Below, one piece after another: positions 7,892 to 14,535 of a stretch of DNA of 45,893 bases. Every line of letters begins with the position of its first letter. Positions within the stretch are counted from its first letter, which is position 1. Origin of the DNA: Marinobacter maroccanus. GTDB lineage: Bacteria; Pseudomonadota; Gammaproteobacteria; Pseudomonadales; Oleiphilaceae. The notes beneath the pieces are model-generated. The model was not told the DNA's origin. It did no database searches and saw only the letters and a program-made list of their open reading frames with translations. The DNA lies in the NCBI RefSeq assembly GCF_002933275.1, contig NZ_PSSX01000028.1, forward strand, positions 1 to 45,893. Reading direction: 5' to 3'. Both the position numbers and the translations under genes were made by a program.

Positions 7892-9316
7892 ATGGACGAT
7901 TGGCAAGGATGCCTGGATCCCCAGTGCCAGACCGCTTTATTACGAGCCCGGGAAAGTGTTGAACGCCGCGGTGGCTCGGTGATTACCGTTGAAGACTACC
8001 TGCTTGCCCTGCTGGACTCCGCGCCTGCTATAGCCCGCTTTCTGCGCGGCTGCGGCGTGGATATGGATGAACTCACCCGCACCATTCAGTGCGAACAACC
8101 GATCGTGACGGAAGTGGGTGGCGAAGGACAACTGTCTTCCCAACTGATGTATTGGTTCGCGGCGGCCCGGGAAACCAGCGATTCGCCATGGCTTGGTTGG
8201 TCGCAACTGCTGGAGGCGCTAGTTCGCCACGCGGAGCGGCTGCAGGAAAAAGCCTATGTGGCGGTTTTTGAGTTGGTCCCACGCTGGCCCGATCCTTCCG
8301 AGGAGCGGGATCCGGCGCCGATGGATAACTTCCAGAGGGCGCCCGTGGTAGTGACTGATTCCGCATGGGTTGAGCTGGCCGAGGATGTCGCGATCAGCCT
8401 GGCGGCGTCGCCGTCAGCCATGATCTGGGTGCGTGGCGAGCGTGGAGCGGGCAAGACTGCCTGGCTGCAATCGCTGCTTCCGGTACTGGAGCAGGATTAC
8501 GTCGAGTTGGATCTCAGGCGTGAAGCGGAGATCATGGCCAGTGATCTTCCGGTTGTTCCGGAGCTCTCTTCGGAGGGCGGTCAGAGCGAGGCCAGGCCAC
8601 GCTGGCCGGTACTGGTACTGGACAATATCTCGCCTGCAGACCTGATTGAGCTGATGGATCTTCCTGATGGACTGGCGTCAGCGCTGGTACTGCAATGGGC
8701 TGGTCCAATTCTTCTGCTGGGTCCTGATGAGCCCATTGAAAGCCGTGCAGCCGCCTCAATTCAGCATCGTCTTGGCCGAACCCTGGACATCTTTGATATG
8801 CCGGTTTCAAGCGTGGTTCAGCGCCAGGCTATTTTGACCGCGCATCAGGCGGCTATCGAGAAGCAGTGGAATGTCCAGATTTCTCGCTCTGTGATCCGGT
8901 TTGCCGCCTCTCGCCGAAGTCGTTGCGTGAGCACGCCAGGAGGAATGCTTCAGTGGCTGGAACGGGCTGCTGCCAGGCTCAATCTCTTTGCGCGAAGAGG
9001 GCCGACCGAGGCGGTGGCCCTGGCAGGGCAGGCAGACACCTTGAGGCGTCAGTCCCTGGTGGCGCTGGCGCGGAAGGAGCCGCTCGATGATATCGAGGCG
9101 TCGCTTGGCGAAATCCAGCTCCATCGTGTTGCAGCAGAAGTGGCCTGGCATGAGCGTAAGGCGGCAGGCACATTGCGTCAGCTGTGTGCAGAAGATTTGC
9201 GGCGGGAACTGGAGCGCCAGGTTGCAGCGCGGCCCGGGCCGGTTCACTATGTGCTTCATTGTAATCAGCAGGACGGAGATTCAGCGGGTGCAGGATCTGG
9301 AAATATACATTCGTGA
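7892..9316 (+). CDS. Clp N-terminal-domain / AAA ATPase of unknown function
   Basis: The ATG at 7892 is chosen because GGAGAAG lies 4 bases before it; an in-frame TTG just before it lacks such spacing. Residues ~10-70 (RARESVERRGGSVITVEDYLLALLDS...RGCGVDMDEL) match the Clp N-domain that recognises substrates in ClpA/B/V. A single ATPase region follows with Walker A GERGAGKT (~183-190). The Walker B-like strand is VLVLDNIS (~240-247), where Asn replaces the usual catalytic Glu. The C-terminal part is helical and basic. It is far shorter than ClpA/B (750-850 aa), and no second AAA module or ClpP loop was recognised. It could be a regulatory or adaptor ATPase rather than an unfoldase. The next gene overlaps its 3' end. 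Confidence 0.65.
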   Translation: MDDWQGCLDPQCQTALLRARESVERRGGSVITVEDYLLALLDSAPAIARFLRGCGVDMDELTRTIQCEQPIVTEVGGEGQLSSQLMYWFAAARETSDSPWLGWSQLLEALVRHAERLQEKAYVAVFELVPRWPDPSEERDPAPMDNFQRAPVVVTDSAWVELAEDVAISLAASPSAMIWVRGERGAGKTAWLQSLLPVLEQDYVELDLRREAEIMASDLPVVPELSSEGGQSEARPRWPVLVLDNISPADLIELMDLPDGLASALVLQWAGPILLLGPDEPIESRAAASIQHRLGRTLDIFDMPVSSVVQRQAILTAHQAAIEKQWNVQISRSVIRFAASRRSRCVSTPGGMLQWLERAAARLNLFARRGPTEAVALAGQADTLRRQSLVALARKEPLDDIEASLGEIQLHRVAAEVAWHERKAAGTLRQLCAEDLRRELERQVAARPGPVHYVLHCNQQDGDSAGAGSGNIHS

Positions 9317-9662
9317 TCTGGAGCCAGGTGCGGTTTCGGGGTGGCTTGCCAACCACCTGGACGAACTGGAACTGGATGACGGTGAGGTAACGAGAGTAAT
9401 CAAGGGCGTGGCTCGCTACGAGGGCGAAAGGCTGCGGATATCGCTTTATCCCGGAGCTTTCGGAAAGCGTTTTACCTCATTGGTTATTGAAGGCCCCAGG
9501 GTACCCTGGAACAGAGATCTGGACTGCGCGCGCAGCGCCTGGCGTGCCATGGATACCGAGATTCGCTGCAGTCCGGGAGACTGGAAAGAGGGCGAGCCGG
9601 TAGAGGATGAAAAATGGTGGCGCCTGGACCATCGGGGCGAGCAACAGGTCGTCTGGAACTGA
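9288..9662 (+). CDS. Small conserved protein overlapping the Clp-N ATPase gene
   Basis: I do not recognise a named family. I chose the GTG at 9288 because AGGACGGAG lies 9 bases upstream; an ATG at 9249 would add 13 residues but has no ribosome site. The product (~124 aa) begins with an acidic amphipathic helix (DLEIYIRDLEPGAVSGWLANHLDELELDDG). An apparent beta-rich core follows (GVARYEGERLRISLYPG...FTSLVIEGPRVPW), and the end is Trp-rich (EDEKWWRLDHRGEQQVVWN). The gene starts inside the ATPase gene, so the two are probably co-translated and may act together. It ends at a strong bidirectional terminator. Confidence 0.6.
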   Translation: MQDLEIYIRDLEPGAVSGWLANHLDELELDDGEVTRVIKGVARYEGERLRISLYPGAFGKRFTSLVIEGPRVPWNRDLDCARSAWRAMDTEIRCSPGDWKEGEPVEDEKWWRLDHRGEQQVVWN

Positions 9663-9668
9663 AACTGA

Positions 9669-9694
9669 AAGAGGCAGCCCAAGGGCTGCCTCTT
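9669..9694. terminator. Bidirectional intrinsic terminator
   Basis: AGAGGCAGCCC and GGGCTGCCTCT form an 11-12 bp perfect hairpin between two convergent genes. The flanks are A-rich on the left and modestly T-rich on the right, so it can stop transcription from both sides. Confidence 0.75.
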
Positions 9695-9710
9695 CGGTCT
9701 CAGTGAGCGA

Positions 9711-10241
9711 TTACTCGCTCAGGATGGACACGTTGTCGGCCTGAAGACCTTTGTCTGCCTCCACAACGTTGAAGCGAACCAGTTGACCCTGGCGCAGTAC
9801 CCGACGGCCGCGGCCGCGGATCGCGCGGAAGTGCACGAAAACCTCATCGCCACTGTCGCGAACAATGAAGCCAAAGCCTTTCTTGACATTGAACCACTTG
9901 ACGGTGCCTTCCTCATTACCCTCAGGGCTGCTTTCGTCAAAGTCGTCATCATCTTCATCTTGGTTCTGGCTGGGGGCACGGTTATTCGGCCGGGAGGTGC
10001 TGCGCTGTTCGGCCGGTTTCTTGACTGATAACGCAATGGCCAGGAAGCCCGCAATGCCGAAAACGATCAGTGTGATAATGTACGCGGCGATACCTCGATT
10101 GCTACCCAGTGCCTCTACAAGTTGGCCTGCAGCGATCAGGCGAAGTGGCTCGGGTGTAAACGACAGCAACAGGGCAAGCACCAAAGGCGCGGGGATGGCG
10201 ATCAGGAGAGCAAAAAGGATCGCTTTGGATGGATTACGCAT
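9711..10241 (-). CDS. Membrane-anchored cold-shock domain protein
   Basis: The start at 10241 gives 176 residues beginning MRNPSKAILFALLIAIPAP; GGAG lies ~12 bases upstream. An ATG at 10259 is also possible. Two hydrophobic segments (residues ~7-28 and 51-72) are followed by a charged linker with a run of Asp (QDEDDDDFDESSPEG). A complete C-terminal cold-shock domain (~110-176) carries RNP1 KGFGFI (121-126) and RNP2 VFVHF (134-138). The domain should bind single-stranded RNA or DNA at the cytosolic face of the membrane. Cold-shock proteins are usually free ~70-residue proteins, so the fusion to a two-helix anchor is notable. The target is unknown. Confidence 0.85.
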   Translation of the reverse strand: MRNPSKAILFALLIAIPAPLVLALLLSFTPEPLRLIAAGQLVEALGSNRGIAAYIITLIVFGIAGFLAIALSVKKPAEQRSTSRPNNRAPSQNQDEDDDDFDESSPEGNEEGTVKWFNVKKGFGFIVRDSGDEVFVHFRAIRGRGRRVLRQGQLVRFNVVEADKGLQADNVSILSE

Positions 10242-10463
10242 TGACTGAAATTTCTCCATTCTTGTAACGCTAACGATAAAAACCGGATATCGGGTAAAAT
10301 CGCACATCCGGCCGGTGAAAACCGCCAGTTCCCCGGAAAACGGGAGCGCTGGCGGGCAAAAGCGGCATGATACCAGATTATCCCGAGCGCTGACCAAGCA
10401 ACGGGGTAAGCAGTGTCATTGATCACATTCTTGATAGATCCACCCAGGGAGTGCCAATACCCC

Positions 10464-10682
10464 ATGAGCCAGAACGATCTGGAAACCCGACTGGACGAGC
10501 TGGAGACCCGGCTGGCCTTTCAGGACGACGTTATCAATACCCTGAGTGAGCAGGTAGCCAAGCAGGAGATGGACATCCGGGAATTGTGGGAGGCCAAACG
10601 GTTGCTGCATAAACAGCTCAAGGATGTTTCCCCGTCCAATATCAAGTCGGAGCAGGACGAAACACCTCCTCCTCATTACTGA
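10464..10682 (+). CDS. slyX: SlyX family protein
   Basis: The start MSQNDLETRLDELETRLAF gives 72 residues. An upstream in-frame ATG at 10413 would add a hydrophobic leader unlike SlyX and is rejected. The protein is a short coiled coil with heptad-like Leu spacing (LETRLDELETRLAFQDDVI) and a polar tail ending PPPHY, typical of SlyX. It is cytosolic; the molecular function is not established. AGGGAG lies 12 bases upstream. It is followed by a strong hairpin terminator shared with dapE on the opposite strand. Confidence 0.88.
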   Translation: MSQNDLETRLDELETRLAFQDDVINTLSEQVAKQEMDIRELWEAKRLLHKQLKDVSPSNIKSEQDETPPPHY

Positions 10683-10695
10683 AGATGGCGCAATG

Positions 10696-10734
10696 AAAAA
10701 GGGTCAGATGAAGGTTTCATCTGACCCTTTTTTT
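10696..10734. terminator. Bidirectional intrinsic terminator between slyX and dapE
   Basis: GGGTCAGATGAA (10701-10712) and TTCATCTGACCC (10716-10727) form a perfect 12-bp stem with a 3-base loop. It is flanked by AAAAA on the left and TTTTTTT on the right, a textbook two-way terminator. Confidence 0.92.
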
Positions 10735-10754
10735 GGGGATTCCGTTTTCGACCT

Positions 10755-11891
10755 CTATGCCAGAAGTTCGATCAGAATCTGTTCGTAGATGTCCGACAGG
10801 GTGTTGAGATCCTCGGCTTTCACACATTCATCCACTTTGTGAATGGTAGCGTTGATAGGGCCAAGCTCGACTACCTGTGCGCCGGTTGGGGCAATGAACC
10901 GGCCATCCGAAGTACCTCCAGAGGTTGAGAGCTCGGTTTCCCGGCCCGTTACCGCACGTATGGCCTCCTGGCTGGCGGACACGAGGGCGCCCTTGTCGGT
11001 CAGGAAGGGGCGTCCACTCAGGTGCCACTGCAGGTCGTACTTCAGGTTGTGGCGGTCCAGGATGGCTACTACCCGTTCCTCCAGACTTTCTGCCGTGTTC
11101 TCCGTGCAGTAGCGGAAGTTGAAGTGCACCAGGCATTCGCCGGGGATAATGTTACTGCCGGTGCCCGCTTCCATTTTGGTGATCTGGAAAGTGGTCGGCG
11201 GGAAGAAGTCGTTGCCGTTATCCCAGAATTCCTTTGCCAGCGCATCCAGGGCCGGAGCCACGGAGTGAACCGGGTTCTCCGCCAGATGAGGATAGGCAAC
11301 ATGGCCCTGAACGCCATGCACCGTCAGGTAACCATGCAGCGAGCCTCGGCGGCCGTTCTTGATGACATCGCCCACCTCATGGGTGCTGGAGGGCTCGCCA
11401 ATCAAGCACCAGTCGATCTTCTCATTCCTGGCCTCGAGGGTTTCCACCACTTTGACCGTGCCGTGCTGGGCTGGCCCTTCTTCGTCGCTGGTGATCAGCA
11501 GGGCAATGGAACCCCGGTGGTCAGGATATTTGGCAACGAAGCGCTCGCATGCGGTTACGAAAGCCGCCAGGCTGCCTTTCATGTCTGCCGCGCCTCGGCC
11601 AAGGAGATACCCGTCCTTGATTACTGGATCAAAGGGAGGGTGAGCCCAGTTTTTCTCCGGCCCGGTTGGCACTACGTCTGTATGGCCGGCGAAGGCCAGC
11701 ACCGGCCCTTCGGAGCCCTTTCGGGCCCAGAGGTTATCGGTATCGCCAAACCGCAGGTTCTCGCCGGTAAAGCCCAGGGGGGCCAGCCGCGACATCATCA
11801 GTTCCTGGCAGCCGGCGTCGTCCGGTGTAACGGACTGCCGGCGGATCAGGTCGATCGCGAGTTCGAGGGTCGGGGAATCAGTTGTTTGCAT
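10755..11891 (-). CDS. dapE: Succinyl-diaminopimelate desuccinylase
   Basis: The start at 11891 (MQTTDSPTLELA, 378 aa) is preferred over the Met four codons earlier because GAAGAG lies 4 bases before it. It hydrolyses N-succinyl-LL-diaminopimelate to LL-DAP and succinate, with two zinc ions. Visible metal-site blocks: GHTDVVPTG (H70, catalytic D72), GRGAADMKG (D103) and TSDEEG (catalytic E137, ligand E138). Length and motif order are normal for the M20 family. It overlaps the end of dapD by 14 bases and is the last gene of the minus-strand dap operon, ending at the terminator shared with slyX. Confidence 0.97.
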   Translation of the reverse strand: MQTTDSPTLELAIDLIRRQSVTPDDAGCQELMMSRLAPLGFTGENLRFGDTDNLWARKGSEGPVLAFAGHTDVVPTGPEKNWAHPPFDPVIKDGYLLGRGAADMKGSLAAFVTACERFVAKYPDHRGSIALLITSDEEGPAQHGTVKVVETLEARNEKIDWCLIGEPSSTHEVGDVIKNGRRGSLHGYLTVHGVQGHVAYPHLAENPVHSVAPALDALAKEFWDNGNDFFPPTTFQITKMEAGTGSNIIPGECLVHFNFRYCTENTAESLEERVVAILDRHNLKYDLQWHLSGRPFLTDKGALVSASQEAIRAVTGRETELSTSGGTSDGRFIAPTGAQVVELGPINATIHKVDECVKAEDLNTLSDIYEQILIELLA

Positions 11892-12906
11892 GCAGCTCTT
11901 CATTCAGCTCGATGGCGGTCTTGTTGGTTTTGCACTCCACGGCGCCGGTCTGGCTGTTACGACGGAACAGCAGGTCTGTCTGATTAGCCAGGTCGCGAGC
12001 CTTGATAACCTCTACCAGTTCATTGTTGTCATCGAGCAGCGCAACTTTGGTGCCGGCTGTGATGTACAAGCCGGCTTCAACCTTGCAGCGATCGCCCAGG
12101 GGGATGCCGATACCGGCATTGGCACCGATGAGGCAGTTCTCGCCAACGGCAATGATGATGTTGCCACCACCGGACAGGGTGCCCATGGTGGAACAGCCGC
12201 CGCCCAGGTCGGAGCCCTTGCCAACCATGACGCCAGCAGAAATACGGCCTTCAATCATGCTGGTGCCTTCGGTGCCGGCGTTGAAATTGATGAAGCCTTC
12301 GTGCATGACCGTGGTGCCTTCACCCACATAGGCGCCAAGACGAACCCGCGCGGTGTCGGCAATACGAACACCTTTCGGTACCACGTAATCGGTCATCTGC
12401 GGGAATTTATCCACGGATTTCACTTCCAGCGTGCGGCCTTCCAGGCGGGCCTGGAGCTGGCGGTCGGAGAGCTCGTTCAGATCGATCGCGCCTTCGTTGG
12501 TCCAGGCCAGGTTCGGCAGCAAACCAAAAATACCGTCCAGCTTCAGACCGTGGGGTTTCGCCATGCGATGGGAAATCAGGTGAAGCTTGAGGTAAACCTC
12601 GGGAGTGCTGGACGCTGTGTCATCTGTTTCGAGTACGGTAACTACGACCGGGCGTTTGCTCGTGGCTGCTTTGTCCGCCAGTGCCGCCTGGTCGGTCTGG
12701 CCGATCTGGCGCAGGGCGTTGGCGAGTTGGCTGAGTTGCTCGGGAGTGGCACTGATCGCCTGGTTGCCACCCTTGTAATCCAGGGCGTTGGAGATGACGT
12801 CCATCAGGGTGTTATCGGGTGTCATGACCGGCTGCTGGTAAAAGACTTCCAGCCATTCGCCCTGGTTGTTCTGGGTGCCGATACCGATACCGAATGCAAA
12901 GCTCAT
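11878..12906 (-). CDS. dapD: Tetrahydrodipicolinate N-succinyltransferase
   Basis: This 342-residue protein transfers succinyl from succinyl-CoA to tetrahydrodipicolinate, the committing step of the succinylase DAP pathway. Residues ~170-300 show left-handed beta-helix hexapeptides (for example VRIADTARVRLGAYVGEGT and GGCSTMGTLSGGGNIIIAVG). It belongs to the longer proteobacterial type found in Pseudomonas, not the ~274-residue E. coli type. An AGGAGC ribosome site lies 9 bases before ATG. It sits between yffB and dapE on the same strand; an 88-base gap upstream may hold an extra promoter. Confidence 0.97.
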   Translation of the reverse strand: MSFAFGIGIGTQNNQGEWLEVFYQQPVMTPDNTLMDVISNALDYKGGNQAISATPEQLSQLANALRQIGQTDQAALADKAATSKRPVVVTVLETDDTASSTPEVYLKLHLISHRMAKPHGLKLDGIFGLLPNLAWTNEGAIDLNELSDRQLQARLEGRTLEVKSVDKFPQMTDYVVPKGVRIADTARVRLGAYVGEGTTVMHEGFINFNAGTEGTSMIEGRISAGVMVGKGSDLGGGCSTMGTLSGGGNIIIAVGENCLIGANAGIGIPLGDRCKVEAGLYITAGTKVALLDDNNELVEVIKARDLANQTDLLFRRNSQTGAVECKTNKTAIELNEELHANN

Positions 12907-12994
12907 CTGATGGTTGCTCCTGTTTTGAATGTGGGGTCAAAAGCACGCGCTTTCGGACCCCGGAATTAAAGTTTGAATCTGGTTTACCTGAGGT

Positions 12995-13336
12995 TCAGGT
13001 CAGCCATGCAGTCCATTCGTCTGCATTGAAACCCACGCGCACTTCATCGCCGCGTTCTACGACAGGGCGCTTAATGATGGATGGATTTTCCAGCATGATT
13101 GAATGGGCGCTCTGGGCGCTAATGGTATCACGAACCTCTTCGGGAAGTTTGCGCCAGGTGGTGCCACGGCGGTTGACGAGGGCTTCCCAGCCTAACGCTT
13201 TTTCCCAGCCGGACAGCAGCTCGTCGTCGAGGCCGTCCTTCTTGAAATCGTGGAACTGGTAATCAACACCGTTTTCATCCAGCCACTTCCGGGCTTTCTT
13301 CACCGTGTCACAGTTTTTAATTCCGTAAACCTTCAT
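12995..13336 (-). CDS. yffB: ArsC/Spx-family reductase (YffB-like)
   Basis: A 113-residue thioredoxin-fold protein of the Spx/ArsC group. It opens MKVYGIKNCDTVKKARKWL, with one N-terminal cysteine (C9) of the CX2T-like YffB type instead of the CxxC of Spx. RPVVER near residue 90 matches the conserved cis-Pro/Arg region. The substrate is unknown; a glutathione-dependent reductase role has been suggested for YffB proteins. The start overlaps the dapC stop (ATGA), and this yffB-dapC adjacency is common in gammaproteobacteria. Cytosolic. Confidence 0.9.
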   Translation of the reverse strand: MKVYGIKNCDTVKKARKWLDENGVDYQFHDFKKDGLDDELLSGWEKALGWEALVNRRGTTWRKLPEEVRDTISAQSAHSIMLENPSIIKRPVVERGDEVRVGFNADEWTAWLT

Positions 13337-14535
13337 GCCCGATTCGCCTTAACAAATTCAACAATGCGGTTTGCCGCCTCAACGCACTCTTCCAATGGCG
13401 CAACGAGAGCCATCCTTACCCTGTTTTCTCCGGGATTATGACCATCGACCGTTCTGGACAGATAACGCCCTGGTAGAACGTGAACGTTTTGCTGGGCGGA
13501 GAGTTCCCGGGCAAAGGTCTCGTCGTCCATCGGGGTTTCCGGCCAGAGGTAGAAGCCGGCATCGGGGAAGTCGACGTCCATCGCTTCCCGCAGGATGGGC
13601 ACGACGGCCTCAAACTTGGCCCGGTAAGCCGCGCGGTTTTCGCGCACGTGGTCCTCATCTTTCCAGGCGGCAATGCTGGCCAGCTGGTTGTGGATGGGCA
13701 TGGCGCAACCGTGGTAGGTGCGGTACTTGAGGTAGCCTTGAAGAATGCTGGCGTCACCGGCAACGAAACCTGACCTCAATCCGGGCAGGTTGCTGCGTTT
13801 GGACAGGCTGTGGAACACCACGCAGCGGGCGTAGTCATCACGGCCTATGGCAGCGCAGGTTTGCAGCAGACCCTCAGGTGGGTTGCTCTCGTCCGGATAC
13901 AGCTCGGAGTAGCATTCGTCAGAGGCAACGACAAAGTCGTACTTGTCGGCGAGGGCAATCACCCTGGCCAGAGTTTCCCGGGGGATAACCGCTCCGCTGG
14001 GATTGCCTGGTGAGCATAGGAACAGTACCTGACACTCCTGCCAGATGGATTCCGGCACCGAATCAAAATCGGGAATGAAGCCGTTGGAGCCGTCGCAGGG
14101 AAGGTATACCGGGGTGGCTCCAGCCAGGAAGGCGGCACCTTCATAAACCTGGTAGAACGGGTTGGGGCTGACCACCGTGGCAGGCTTGCTGGCATCCACC
14201 ACCGCCTGAACCAGGGAAAAAATCGCTTCGCGTGTTCCGTTCACCGGCACGATATTACTGGCCGGGCTGAGGCTGCCGGGTGTCAGGTCGAATCGGCGGG
14301 TTGCCCACTGGCTGATGGTTTCGCGCAGTTCGTCCGTGCCACGGGTCGTCGGGTAATTGGCAAGCTTGTCCAGATTGTTCGCAATGACCTGTTTGACGAA
14401 TTCCGGCGAGGGGTGCTTTGGCTCCCCAATCCCGAGCGAAATCGGCCGAAGGTGGTCCGGTGCGCTGATGCCGGCCTTCAGTTTGGCGAGCTTTTCAAAA
14501 GGGTAGGGGTGGAGTCTGTCCAGATTCGGATTCAT
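13333..14535 (-). CDS. dapC: Succinyldiaminopimelate transaminase
   Basis: A 400-residue class I/II aminotransferase that makes N-succinyl-LL-DAP from the keto acid and glutamate, using PLP. It shows SLGIGEPKHPSPEF near the N-terminus, SPGNPSG (~175-181) and the PLP-binding lysine K246 in HSLSKRSNLPG. It has the length and start (MNPNLDRLHPYPFEKL) of proteobacterial DapC. ATGA overlaps couple it to glnD upstream and yffB downstream. Its position between yffB and glnD, close to dapD and dapE, supports the DAP role over other aminotransferases of the fold. Confidence 0.95.
   Translation of the reverse strand: MNPNLDRLHPYPFEKLAKLKAGISAPDHLRPISLGIGEPKHPSPEFVKQVIANNLDKLANYPTTRGTDELRETISQWATRRFDLTPGSLSPASNIVPVNGTREAIFSLVQAVVDASKPATVVSPNPFYQVYEGAAFLAGATPVYLPCDGSNGFIPDFDSVPESIWQECQVLFLCSPGNPSGAVIPRETLARVIALADKYDFVVASDECYSELYPDESNPPEGLLQTCAAIGRDDYARCVVFHSLSKRSNLPGLRSGFVAGDASILQGYLKYRTYHGCAMPIHNQLASIAAWKDEDHVRENRAAYRAKFEAVVPILREAMDVDFPDAGFYLWPETPMDDETFARELSAQQNVHVLPGRYLSRTVDGHNPGENRVRMALVAPLEECVEAANRIVEFVKANRA

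Noticed and set aside
11022..11987. Long open frame (321 codons) on the plus strand opposite dapE
   Set aside because: It is antisense to dapE/dapD, which have complete catalytic motifs and ribosome sites. The frame has no family resemblance and arises from the GC-rich codon pattern.
11890..12969. Plus-strand open frame of 359 codons opposite dapD
   Set aside because: It is the mirror of dapD hexapeptide repeats; no ribosome site, and the real gene on the other strand is certain.
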